From assembly GCA_016712375.1 (NCBI GenBank), contig JADJRE010000035.1, forward strand, positions 1 through 13,914: 13,914 nucleotides of DNA. The letters run 5' to 3'. The stretch comes from Rhodospirillales bacterium. GTDB lineage: Bacteria; Pseudomonadota; Alphaproteobacteria; Rhodospirillales; Defluviicoccaceae. The notes under the pieces are model-generated. The model worked only from the letters and a program-made list of their open reading frames with translations. It was not told where the DNA came from and made no database searches. Position 1 is the first letter of the stretch; each line of letters begins with the position of its first letter. Made by a program: the position numbers and the translations under genes. This document shows, piece by piece, positions 1-8,648 of the stretch.

Positions 1-15
1 GATCATGCATGAGGG
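1..15. repeat. IS1380 left terminal inverted repeat (partial)
   Basis: GATCATGCATGAGGG at the very start of the window pairs, with three mismatches, with the inverted right end at 1574-1588. The outermost three bases expected from the right end (CCC) would fall before base 1. Confidence 0.65.
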
Positions 16-146
16 TGGAGTGGCGGGCGCGTTCTGACGCGGCGGCACGGGCATTCGCGCCTTGCTTCGGCGTTGGGTGGGCTCGGTGGCGGCGGCGTTG
101 GGGGTTGAAGGGACAAGGGGCTATTGCGGGGCATCTGCCCCGCGGC

Positions 147-1494
147 TCAGGTGAGCATGCGCGGCAGCTGGGTCAGCGCGGAGGTGAAGACCGGCTGGTT
201 CGGGGTGGAGCGCGGCAGGTGAAGCCGGACCTTCCGCTTCAGCACCTCGACCCTGGCGGCGAGTTTGATCAGGCGCAGCCGCAGGGTATCGAACTGGGCG
301 ACGCGCCAGAGCGAGCGTCGCGGCATGGCGGCGCGCAGGCTCCACATCAGCCAGTAGGCGCCGAGGTGCAGGAACAGGCGCATCTGGTTGGCGGCGGCGC
401 GGCAACAGGACGTGCGGTCGGCGGCGAGATGGGTCTTCCAGGACTTGATGTGGTTCTCGGCCTGGCCGCGGGCGCAGTAGATGTCCTGGTAGACGGTGCG
501 GCCGCGAACCCCGTCGAGGCTGGTGACGATGAAGCGGGTGTCGACGCCCTGCGGCCCGGCCTCGACGCGGGCGATGATGCGTTCGACGCGATCCCAGCTT
601 GCGGCGCCGTCGTAGAATTCCTTGAACCGGCGCAGCTTCTCGCCGCTTGCGCGGGCGGCCCGCGCCGTCGTGCTGGCTTCCAGCTCGGTGACGTGCTTGC
701 GCAGCGTGGTGGTCGGCGCGACGCCGAGGACGTAATCGAGCCGCTCGGCGCGGCAGAAGCGCAGCACCTCCGGCGTGCAATAGTGGCTGTCGGCGCGCAG
801 CAGGATTTCGACGCGCGGCCAGTTGTCACGCAGGGCCGCGATCAGGCGGCGCAGCCAGAACACGATCTGCCGGCCGGTCGGGCGGCAGGCGGGGCGCAGG
901 AGGGCTGCGATCATGCGCCCCTCGCCGTCGAAGACCACGATGGGCTGGAAGCCGTATTCGTCGTAATGGGCGTTGAACAGGCGAAGCTGCTGGCCACCGT
1001 GCACGGCGTCGAAGGTGTCGTCGATGTCGAGCACGATGCGCGCGGCACCTGGCGGAAGCTCTGGCAGTAGTGGTCGACCATGGCGCGGCCCATGCGCAGC
1101 AGGGCGTGCCGGTCCGGCAGGTTCTCGGTGCGCGACACGGTGGATTGCGAGCACAGGTCGCCGTGTTCCGGGCAGCCGGTCCATCGCCAGCTTGAACAGC
1201 GGATCGGTGCGCAGGCCGGTGGCGTCGTTGCCGTCCTCGTAGCCGGCGGCGATCATCAGCAGCCGGAAGCGGATGATCTCGTCGAGCCCGTGCAGGATGC
1301 GCGCAGAGGCTCGCGGGTCAGGGGATGCAGGCGGCGAGACGCCGGGCGATCCCCAACCGCTGCTCGACCTCCCGCAACACCAGCAGGCCACCATCGGAGG
1401 ACATCAACGCACCGTCGAAGCGCGCCTCGATCTGCCGCCCACAGATCGGTGACAGGCCGGGCAGGATGGCGGTAGCTTCGTCGTTGGCGGGCAT
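147..1494 (-). pseudogene. IS1380 family transposase, frameshifted
   Basis: This cut-and-paste DDE transposase is full length for the family (about 449 codons) but split over three frames. The ATG at 1494 begins MPANDEATAILPGLSP, followed by the typical FDGALMSSDGGLLVLREVE segment. A frame change near 1320 leads into a stretch containing LHGLDEIIRFRLLMIAAGYEDGND. Changes near 1180 and 1050 bracket a stretch read as LPDRHALLRMGRAMVDHY. The rest is one frame to TGA at 147-149. The family's acidic residues are present: RIVLDIDDTFD, ILLRADSHY, and RGQAENHIKSWKTHLAADR with the third-position glutamate. Family identity is near certain from these motifs and the terminal repeats. Whether the copy is dead depends on whether the indels are real. 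Confidence 0.88.
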
Positions 1495-1573
1495 GGTGTG
1501 TCCGGATCGGTGTGGATTGGTCTCGACACCCAAATCATACACCAGATCAATGGCTTGCGCTCGTGCCCGCCAG

Positions 1574-1591
1574 CCCTCATGAATTTTCGGG
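1574..1591. repeat. IS1380 right terminal inverted repeat
   Basis: CCCTCATGAATTTTCGGG is the inverted partner of the left end. It lies 80 bp upstream of the transposase start and is directly followed by CTAG, the putative target-site bases. Confidence 0.7.
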
Positions 1592-1726
1592 CTAGTCGCC
1601 TGCGACGTTTTTTCTCTTGTTGATCCTGCTTCTAATCTCTGCGCCTGGATGCGCGCTACTTTCCCTGACGCTTTTGTCGCTTTCCGCGAGCTGGTTTAAC
1701 ACCTCGCGAAGTTTTTTCCTCGACAT
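1592..1726 (-). CDS. Small basic ORF cut at the IS1380 junction (44 aa)
   Basis: I do not recognise this product. The ATG at 1726-1724 is preceded by an AAGGG stretch at a usable distance. It encodes a charged, lysine/arginine-rich peptide starting MSRKKLREVLNQLAESDKS and ending KRKNVAGD. Its stop (TAG) is formed by the CTAG bases immediately outside the IS1380 right end. The simplest reading is therefore that it is the amino-terminal remnant of a longer gene that the IS interrupted. It lies in a clearly more AT-rich stretch than its surroundings. It could also be a chance ORF: the same stretch contains a terminator-like hairpin on the plus strand. Confidence 0.3.
   Translation of the reverse strand: MSRKKLREVLNQLAESDKSVRESSAHPGAEIRSRINKRKNVAGD
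1685..1717 (+). terminator. Terminator-like hairpin plus T run
   Basis: CGCGAG (1685-1690) and CTCGCG (1703-1708) are perfect inverted arms around a 12-base loop, followed by AAG and six T (1712-1717). The orientation suits a plus-strand transcript, but no plus-strand gene lies just upstream, and a minus-strand ORF reads through it. It is kept as a weak candidate only. Confidence 0.25.
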
Positions 1727-3519
1727 TTTTCCGACCCTTTTTGTGATCAGATTTTGATACTGCGTCGTTCGTTTAGGGCGTCTCGGTTTGTTTTAGAGAA
1801 CCAACTGGTCGACCTCGGGCCGATAATCGTGTGGCCACCAAGATAACCTCCTCTCCCCATGGTCGCTTACTCACCCCAAACACCTTCATCACCTCGTCGC
1901 CGAGGTGGTTGATGACCTTGACCGCGATGCGGCCCTTCTTGGGCTTGTCGAAGGGGCGCGAGGTGTCGCTGTGCAAGGTAGCCCAGGCGTCGGGGTTGAT
2001 CTCGGCCTTGAGCGTGGTCTTCAGCGCTTTGTACGGATCGTTCTGCGCCCAGGAAATAGGCGTGGCGGACGAAGAAGCTTTCTTCGTTGTAGTCGGTGTC
2101 GATGAACCAACACGCGATGCCTTCGGGCCCGAGGAGGCGATCTCGCCGGTCTGCGGATGGAAAACGTCCACGCCACGGATCTTGGCCTGGATCTGCCCTT
2201 CGCCAGCGTCCTGGATCCGATGTCGGGTCGCCGAAGATGACGAACAGGTTGCCCTGCGCCGGTGTTCTTCAGGTCGTCCGCATGTGCAGGTCGGCGTTCA
2301 TCCGCGCCTTCAGCACCGGGATGCGGCCCGAGCTTGTCGAACTCCGCCGAGTGGGCGTCGTAGTTGAAGGCGCAGGCGATCAGCACGTCAAAGCCCGCGT
2401 CCCCGGCCTCGCGCGCCGCGGCGACCAGGTCCGGCCGGGCAACGGTGCCAAATTCCGGGCCGATGAAGATGCCCGCCCGGCGCTCCTTTCCCCTTCGAAC
2501 CGGCCTTCGGCGCAGATAAACTTGCCCGGCCAGCCGGTGATGGCGGTGAAGGTGATCCGGTCCTCCTTGTGCGCCTGCTGCACGCCGGAGGTCTTGAGGT
2601 TTTCGAGGATCACCTCGGCGAAGTCGGCCTCGTCGAGGCTGCGCTCCGGCGCGGGCCTGCGGCCCCTGGCGGCCTCCAGCGTATCGATCAGCTCGTCGTT
2701 CGTGGCTGACGGCCAGGACGCGGTGGGGCGAGAGGGTCTCGACGGTGAAGGACCGGCGACGCGGACCCGGGAATTGTCCACGTAAGGCTTGTCGTAGAGG
2801 TATTCGACGTCGGCCTTGGCGGCGATGGAGGCATCGATCTCCTTCTGCCGCGCAATCCGCTTGTCCCACCACGCCTTGTGCAGCGCCTTGACCTTGTCCG
2901 GCCATTTGGCATCCGCCTCGCGGGCGATTTCCCATTCCTCCCACGCGCGTCTTTCGTCATGGCCGTGCTTGTCCACGGCCATCCCCGTCTTCACCGCCGC
3001 CACGTGGCCCGGGACGAGCCCGCGGGTGACGATCCAGGAGGGCGGCCAAGGGCGGCATTCAGCGCAGCAGGGCTCCAGCTCCGCCTGAAACCGCTCCCAG
3101 ATCACGTCGATCTCGGCATTGTTGGCGATGGATTTCAGCGTGATGTGCGGGCACGCGCTCGTAGACGAAGCCGTGGCGAATGTCGCGCGCGTCGGCGACT
3201 CCTTCGGCACGGTGCGGGTGACCTCCGCTTCTTTCCGTTGTCCCTCGGGCTGTCGGCGAGGATGTACCAGGATAGCGCGCGCCCATAATCCGGCGCAAGG
3301 GCCAGGGCCACGCGGGAGGTGTCGATGGTGATCCAGCGCCGCCCCCACTGCTCGGCGACATAGGCCGTGGTCCCGGACCCGCAGGTCGGGTCGAGCACCA
3401 GATCGCCGGGATCGGTGGTCATCAGAATGCAGCGTTCGACGAGTCCATTGTGGGTTTGAACTACGTATACCTTTTCTGCAGGGAATTGCAACCTCGTGTC
3501 CACCACATTGTCCATCCAC

Positions 3520-3990
3520 TAGGCAGGATAGTCTTCAGAAGCGTAAAGATAGCGGACTGTCTTCCCTGTGGTGATCAACGGTTCGATCCTTTATAGCGGT
3601 TTAATCCTAAGCGGTTTGTTGGCTTCCAACGACCTTCGGTGGAGGTGCGAAGGTTTCGCCCTGGTAGCTGAATGGAAAAGAATTTGATTGCACCTATCGG
3701 AGGTTAGCGCAATCAGCTGATAGGCTTTGACACGCCATCAGGCAAGCGTGCTATTCGCGCCAAGCTCATCGGGGGTAAGTTCGCGACGGCGCTCTGTAGA
3801 GTCTTCTAGGTCATAACGGCGCTGGCAGAAGATCCATCTGAACATGCCGGTTTTGTCGAGAAAACCGTCTGAATTTTATTCGCTCAACGTCTTTGCCATA
3901 CCACAGACATGTCGAATCCGATACAGTTTCGTATAAGTGCGTACCTAGCCCTCCAGTCTTTTGGATCGTGATGACGCTAATTACAAAATT
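3520..3990 (-). other. Mod central target-recognition region, AT-rich and frame-broken
   Basis: This stretch looks intergenic because no long ORF crosses it, but it is the middle of mod. Read on the minus strand across several frame changes it gives NFVISVITIQKTGG, LWYGKDVERIKFRR, IFCQRRYDLEDSTERR, ELTPDELGANSTL, DGVKAYQLIALTSDRCNQ and TGKTVRYLYASEDYPA, then rejoins KVYVVQT. That order matches the region between motif IV and motif I in this methyltransferase family, where sequence specificity lies. It is visibly poorer in G and C than the gene on either side. One in-frame TAG (near 3520) remains even after frame correction. Confidence 0.65.
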
Positions 3991-4448
3991 TTCTCGCCAA
4001 ACACCTCATCCATCAGTGCCCGCACCCGGTGGTTCTCATCGCCGATCTGCACGAAGATCGAGCCGCTATCGGCCAGCAGGTCGCGGGCCACGGTCAGCCG
4101 GTCGCGCAGGTAGGTGGAGGTAGGAGTGGATGCCGTCGCGCCAGGTGTCGCGGAAGGCCTTCACCTGCTCAGGCTCGCGGGTGATGTGGTCGCCCTTGCC
4201 GTCCTTGACGTCGCGGCTGGTGGTTGACCACTGGAAGTTGGAGTTGAACTTGATGCCGTAGGGCGGGTCGATGTAGATGCACTGCACCTTGCCGCGCAGA
4301 CCCTCGCGCTCGGCCAGGCTCGCCATCACCTGCAGGCTGTCGCCGAGGATCATCCGGTTCGACCAGTTCTGGTCGTGAGCGTAGAACTCGGTCTTCGCCT
4401 CCGCGTCCGGCAAGCCGTTGAAGTCGGCGAACAGGTCGGGGCTGCAGG

Positions 4449-4511
4449 TCATCGCGAGGCGCTTTGCTGGCGATCCAGACTGGCGTGCTTCGCTTTCGGC
4501 TCGCAATGATG
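4449..4511. repeat. Dispersed palindromic repeat inside mod
   Basis: The end arms TCATCGCGAG (4449-4458) and CTCGCAATGA (4500-4509) are inverted with one mismatch. The interior carries the motifs GCGATCCAGACTGG and CGTGCTTCGCTTTCGG, characteristic of the small dispersed palindromes common in alphaproteobacterial intergenic DNA (the sort that translates as 'IIASEAKH...'). Here it is 63 bp, a multiple of three, and sits in the linker between the Mod amino-terminal segment (ending VLIDDLVR) and LFADFNGLPD. Mod therefore reads through it. Repeat-family assignment is from memory of the pattern. Confidence 0.6.
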
Positions 4512-4824
4512 CCCGACGGGTGCCGCACGAGGTCGTCGATCAGAACCTTCGCGAACCTTTTCCTGAATGTAGAGCGGGGGCGCGGCGACCACGAGGTCGG
4601 ACCAGTCCTGCTCGTCCTTGCCGCGCCAGACGAGCTGCGGATCCAGATCGCGGTTCCGCCGCTCATAGGCGACGCGGATCGGCGTCTTATCTGCCGCCTC
4701 CAGCACCGGCTCGAACTCAGCGGCCGGGAGGTTCCGCCGCTTCGCCGCGTTGTGCTTCAGGCTCTGGATGTCGAGCGGCTTCTTCTTCGCCATGGTGCGG
4801 CTACTTCCCCCATTACGCGCCGGC

Positions 4825-5040
4825 TTACGCGATCCGCGTTGCCCTGAACGGCAAGGCGACGGTTTCCAGCGTCGTCAGATCCAGATGTGTCGATGCATGG
4901 TCGATGTCGAAGCCGACCACCTGTCCCGAACAATTCAGGTCCACGTTCAAGCCATCGGCGATCTCGCGCGTTTCCGCCCCCGCCTCGCTGCGCAGCTCGA
5001 TGTAAAGGCTGTCGGTTTCAGGATAGTAGTGCAGCTTCAT
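4825..5040 (-). CDS. DUF2283 family small protein
   Basis: This intact 71-residue protein is one of the few unbroken genes here. It reads MKLHYYPETDSLYIELRSE, then ETREIADGLNVDLNCSGQVVGFDIDHAS, the typical DUF2283 pattern: a 'Y.e.DslYi.l' strand, then 'v.vdld..G.vvGfdi..as'. Biochemical function is unknown. Family members are often found beside small toxin-like genes. Its ATG overlaps the stop of the upstream DUF4258-like gene (ATGA), with a strong GGAGGG ribosome-binding site at 5052-5047, so the two are translationally coupled. It ends TAA at 4825, 31 bp before the start of mod, and must be co-transcribed with it. An antitoxin-like or regulatory role is inference only. Confidence 0.8.
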   Translation of the reverse strand: MKLHYYPETDSLYIELRSEAGAETREIADGLNVDLNCSGQVVGFDIDHASTHLDLTTLETVALPFRATRIA

Positions 5041-5293
5041 GATCCGCCCTCCCGGAAGCGCCGGTCGAAGAAGGCATTATGAACCGTTTCGCCGTCGTCG
5101 AGGGTTATGACGCGCAGGATTCGGCGCTGCCCGTCTCGCGGATCGACGACCGGTCCCCAGAAGCGAATGCGGCCTTCCGGTTGCACCTCGCGGCGAAGCG
5201 GGTTGCGGATGACCTCCGCGCACCATTCCGGTCGCAGGTAGGGCCGCTTGCGAGGACCTGCTCGGCAAAGTAGCGGGTGGTCCTGAAGGTCAC
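5037..5293 (-). CDS. DUF4258-like small protein (putative toxin-like), one frameshift
   Basis: About 85 residues after one correction near 5245. The start is GTG at 5293 (13 bp after the res stop, with AAGGG upstream), giving MTFRTTRYFAEQVLASR. In the next frame it continues PYLRPEWCAEVIRNPLRREV, RIRFWGPVVDP, RRILRVITLDDGETVHNAFF and RRFREGGS to TGA at 5039-5037. The pattern 'H/Y-F...l..r....eW...vi.nP.r.e....gri.fw..v......LRVv...dg..v.na' is that of DUF4258 and related small RelE/BrnT-like folds. Function is unproven. The stop overlaps the ATG of the DUF2283 gene. Similar two-gene pairs occur as mobile, possibly toxin-antitoxin cassettes; its position between res and mod is notable. Confidence 0.7.
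5047..5052 (-). promoter_or_regulatory. Ribosome binding site of the DUF2283 gene
   Basis: GGAGGG on the minus strand lies six bases before the ATG at 5040 and within the end of the upstream coding region. It supports the start choice and translational coupling. Confidence 0.6.
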
Positions 5294-5306
5294 GGCCGAT
5301 CGCCCT

Positions 5307-8300
5307 TCACGCCGCCTCTCTCGCGATGAAGCGCGCGATCAGCTCGTTGAACTCGGATTCGATCTCATAGACGGCAGTAAATTCGACCGCTCCCAGCGCC
5401 CGGAATTTCTTCAGGGTTGTTAACGCCGGGAACCCAAAAGGCGCGCAGCGTGTCGCCTTTTCCTTGGCGTCCTCGCCGCGGCAGCCCTTGATCTCGACGA
5501 TCAGGTCCAGCGGCTCCGCGGCTCCGTCGTCGATCTGGACGATGAAATCCGGGATGTATCTCCGGCGTTGCCCGCGCCCTCAGGTAGGGCACTTCGAGGC
5601 CGAGGTTCTGGTTCCCGGCGTAGGCGCGGACGCGGGGTGGCCCTCCGCGACGCGGCAGAACTCCGCCTCCCAGTCGGAGATCGCAGACGACCCAGTTGAT
5701 GTGACACTTGCGCGGATCGGTCTGCCATCGCGTCTCCTTCGACGTCGTGAAGTTGACGAAGCGGGTGGACCCCGTGGGGTTGTAGGCGTCGAGGATCGCC
5801 TTGATCGGCCGTTCGCCCGCCAGCGTTTCGGTGATGGCCGCCTTGATGCGCTCGCAGGCCATGTCGGCGATTTCCTGATAGATCACCCTGCGCCGGATAG
5901 GTGCCGCCGGTGCAGCGCAGGTAGCCGCCCTCAGCCACTGGCGGAGTGGCCTTGAGCTGGCCGGAAGAGGTGCAGCTTCGGGCGCCGCCGGGATCGCGGT
6001 ACTTCTGGTACAGCAGGTACTTGGCGAGGTGAAAGAGAATGGTCGAGCGACGCATGTCGTTCAGATGCTCGACCGTGAGATCCACGCCCTCGCCGATAAT
6101 GCCCTGGTTCTTGGTGATCGAGGGGCCGACAAGATCCGGGTTCAGCTCCAGCAGCGAGTCGGGACCGAAATTTGCGGTCAGCTTCTCATCCCGGCTTCTC
6201 GACGCGGTAGCCCTCGACGGGGAAGGTGATGGTCAGCGCGTCCCGCCCGGGGCTGACCGTGGACGCGGATGGTCTCCCCGCGGCTTGGCCGGGGGGCGAA
6301 CCACGGGCTTGGCGCGAAATCGAACGGTATGCCGAGCACGTCGGCATATTCGACGTTGAACAGGCCTTCCTCATTGGGGTGGTAGACTGACGGCGCAGCG
6401 CGCGGCCGACGACCTGCTCGCACAGAAGCTGGGTGCCGAAAGCGCGGACGCCGAGGACGTGGGTAACGGTGTTGGCGTCCCAGCCCTCCGTCAGCATCGA
6501 TACGGAAACGACGCAGCGGATGGATTCGCCGAGGCGGCTTTTCTTACCGACGGTGTTCATCACCTCACGCAGCAGGTCCTCGTCGGAAATGTTCTCGCCC
6601 GCGCGGATATTGCCGGTCCGCTCGACGATCTCGCGCCGGAAGCGTTCGATCGTCTCCGGCCATTTCGCGGAAGTCCTTGTCGAAGCGCTTCGCCGGATTC
6701 GAGCTGTTATTGGATCGATCAACAGCGTGCGCGGCCGCAAGCCGGTTGCCGTGCTCGTCGTAGTTCGGAACAGCGCCAGCCGCCCGTTTTCCAGCGTCGT
6801 CGAGCCGTCGTCGTTTCGCGGTGAAAGCCGGAGATGAAGTCGTAGACCAGTTTTGAGGTTGATGTGTTGTTGCAGACGACGATGAAGACCGGCGGGACCG
6901 CGATCCCTTCCTCCTCCCAGAGGGCAAAGGTTTTCTGGTAATGGCCGTAGAGCGCTTCGAGCGCGGTTTGCAGCTCGGCGGGGAGGCTCAACGGATCGAG
7001 CGCTTTACCGGCCTGCCCACGGCCCTTCTTCGGCATCTTCTTGCCGATGTTCTCCCACAGATTCCGGAACTTGGGCGTATCGCCTCCCGGCACGTTGTCG
7101 GCGACGGGCACGCGGGGCAGCTTGACGATGCCGCACTCGATCGCATCCATCAGCGAGAAGTCGCTGACCGTCCAGGGAAACAGCGTGCCCTCGCGGTAGC
7201 CGGAGCCGCGCAGGAAGAAGGGCGTGGCGGAAAGGTCGTAGACCGCCTGAAGGCCAAGCTTGCGCTTGACCGACTCGATACCCGAAATCCATAGCCGGGC
7301 GGCCTCGTTGTTCTTCTTGGCTTCCTCTTTCTCCTCGCCCTTCAGGTCCTCCTCGCCGTCGTCCTCTTGCGGCCGTTCGCGGTAACAGTGGTGGGCCTCG
7401 TCGTTCAGCACGACGATGCTCTTGAGGCCCATCAAGTCGGGCATGACCCGCTGGAGCATCTGCCCTTCCGTTTCGAGGGTATTCAGTTCAGGTCCGCGGC
7501 CCTTGAGAAGGGAACGGGTTCCCTTGGCAATGTCGATCCGCTCCGCATCTTGAAGGCGTGGTAGTTGCTGATGACGATCTTCGCCCGGTCGACGTCCGGG
7601 AGCATGTCGCCCGGCACCAGCTCGCGACCCTTGGAGTAGCTGTCGGGGTCGTTCGGCATGAGAACCCGCAGCCGGTCGCGGATGGTGATGCCGGGGGTGA
7701 TGATCAGAAAGCCGCGGGAGAAGGTCTTGCTGTTCGGGTGCCGGACGGCGTTGATGGTCTGCCAGGCGATCAGCATCGCCATGACCGTCGTCTTGCCTGC
7801 GCCGGTGGCCAGCTTCAGCGCCAGGCGAAGCAATTCGGGGTTGGCCTGCTCATTCGCCCCCTTGATGTGCTCCCAGAACTTGTCGCCGCGCTTGCCGGGC
7901 TTGGACGCAACTTGGCTCAGCCATATCGCTGTTTCGACGGCTTCGACCTGACAGAAGAAGGGACGGACGCTATGGAAAGCGTGATGCCGCCAGTGCTGGA
8001 GCAAGCGCGCCGTCTCCGGCGTGACCTGCCAGTCGTTGGGGTTCGGGAGCTTACGCCAAGCCTCGACGTAGGTGCGGATTTCGTTGATGATCGGAGTGGG
8101 GTTGTACTCCTGCGCAGCGGTTGACAGGCCGCCCCCACTATCGAACACCATCTCGGTCTGGTCGGTCTTTCGACGCCGCTTTCTCGGTTTCGGAACCGGC
8201 GTGATCAGCTCGGGCGGCGGCGGATCTCAAGAATGCGGTCGGTCGGCTGCCCGTCATCGTCCAGCTCCCAATGCTGGCCCGGATAGGCATAGGGGAGTTC

Positions 8301-8332
8301 AGGATCGGGCGTTTGAAGAATTGATTCGTCAT
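5307..8332 (-). pseudogene. res: Type III restriction enzyme Res subunit (helicase-nuclease), frameshifted
   Basis: This is the ATP-dependent translocase and endonuclease that works in complex with Mod to cut DNA at unmodified sites. It starts at ATG 8332 as MTNQFFKRPILNSP. Superfamily 2 motifs appear in order: Walker A in LKLATGAGKTTVMAMLIAWQ (about residue 175), FLIITPGITIRDRLRVL, DEAH box in VVLNDEAHHCYRER (about 308), LSATPFFLRG (about 366), LTEGWDANTVTHVLGVRAFG and motif VI in CEQVVGRALRR (about 638). Near the end, IPDFIVQIDDG (5560-5528) and LDLIVEIKG (about 5510-5485) form a PD...EIK nuclease motif. The protein ends FIAREAA with TGA at 5309-5307. Length is about 1008 codons, as expected. 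Roughly ten single-base frame changes break it (for example near 8296, 8215, 7546, 6830, 6400, 6230 and 5940). Every catalytic motif is intact. Confidence 0.88.
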
Positions 8333-8360
8333 CGTAGGTCCATGACCGGGCGGATGCCGC

Positions 8361-8456
8361 TCACCGTGGCGCAAAGCTCCCACTCTCGTGCCGACGGATC
8401 GACTCGAGGTCGGTGACGAAAGGGAAGCCGGCCGAGTGGATGACCGAGACGCTCAT
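8361..8456 (-). CDS. Very small ORF leading the restriction operon
   Basis: The ATG at 8456 gives a 31-residue peptide starting MSVSVIHSAGFPFVTDLESI and stopping at 8361. A different frame over the same DNA reads REWELCATVSGIRPVMDLR and stops with a TGA (8331-8329) overlapping the res ATG as ATGA. Given the many single-base frame changes elsewhere, the two may be halves of one small gene (about 8456-8329) translationally coupled to res. I do not recognise the product. It could equally be just leader sequence. Confidence 0.35.
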   Translation of the reverse strand: MSVSVIHSAGFPFVTDLESIRRHESGSFAPR

Positions 8457-8511
8457 GGTCGGACGTCAATTTCTGATCCCCCGATCGCAGCCCAAACGCA
8501 GCTGGTGGCGC

Positions 8512-8526
8512 GCAATCATTGATTGC
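8512..8526. promoter_or_regulatory. Perfect operator-like inverted repeat upstream of the RM operon
   Basis: GCAATCA and TGATTGC are perfect 7-base arms around a single T. It lies in the roughly 190-bp gap between the helix-turn-helix gene (ends 8649) and the small ORF that leads the restriction operon, about 55 bp before that ORF and 180 bp before res. Spacing and symmetry fit a dimeric repressor site. No convincing -35/-10 pair was identified, so the promoter itself is not annotated. Confidence 0.4.
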
Positions 8527-8648
8527 CCCATTCCATACCCCGCGGAGGGCGTGGAGTCTTTATCGGCTTGATAACTGGTGAGGTTCAGGCCGGTCTTGGC
8601 CCCGCGCGGTTCACGATGGTGAGCCTACAGCCGAGGTCACGCGGCGAC

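Larger units (their letters stand above)
1..1591 (-). mobile_element. IS1380-family insertion sequence, nearly complete
   Basis: The element is defined by an IS1380-type DDE transposase (minus strand) flanked by imperfect terminal inverted repeats. The right end, read inward on the minus strand from 1591, is CCCGAAAATTCATGAGGG; the left end at 1-15 reads GATCATGCATGAGGG. Twelve of 15 aligned bases agree, and the similarity continues inward (a shared TGGCGGGC stretch). Matching the ends suggests the left tip (CCC) lies three bases outside the window, giving an element of about 1.6 kb, normal for this family. The bases just outside the right end are CTAG (1592-1595), a plausible 4-bp target duplication whose partner cannot be seen. 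The transposase is frame-broken, so the copy may be inactive unless the breaks are sequence errors. Confidence 0.85.
1773..4793 (-). pseudogene. mod: Type III-like site-specific DNA methyltransferase (Mod), frameshifted
   Basis: This S-adenosylmethionine-dependent (probably adenine-N6) methyltransferase is the modification and recognition subunit of a type III RM system. It starts at ATG 4793, behind a GGGGGAA ribosome-binding stretch, as MAKKKPLDIQSLKHNAAKRR. Family segments follow in order: RNRDLDPQLVWRGKDEQDW; LFADFNGLPD; NRMILGDSLQVMASL; catalytic motif IV in CIYIDPPYGIKFNSNFQ (about residue 175); SIFVQIGDENHRVRALMDEV; a central target-recognition region (about 3520-3990); KVYVVQT; and motif I in LVLDPTCGSGTTAYVAEQWG (about residue 466). 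This DPPY-before-motif-I order is the beta class. A long C-terminal region contains GPEFGTVARPDLVAAAREAG and ends NHLGDEVMKVFGV. Total length is about 1000 codons, the usual family size. At least ten single-base frame changes interrupt it (for example near 4565, 4115, 3990, 3720, 3130 and 2700). It is the last gene of the operon. Confidence 0.85.

Noticed and set aside
9..1070. Long plus-strand ORF (353 aa) opposite the IS1380 transposase
   Set aside because: Antisense shadow of a GC-rich gene; the protein has no family-like pattern, whereas the minus strand carries clear DDE motifs.
2380..3519. Possible separate 379-aa minus-strand gene
   Set aside because: It is a composite of correct and incorrect frames of mod; the correct parts (ITLKSIANNAEIDVIWERF, VQQAHKEDRITFTAITGWPG) belong to the single methyltransferase.
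3520..3990. Apparent intergenic gap splitting mod into two genes
   Set aside because: Frame-by-frame reading recovers the continuous family pattern from NFVISVITIQKTGG to YLYASEDYPA, so it is one gene.
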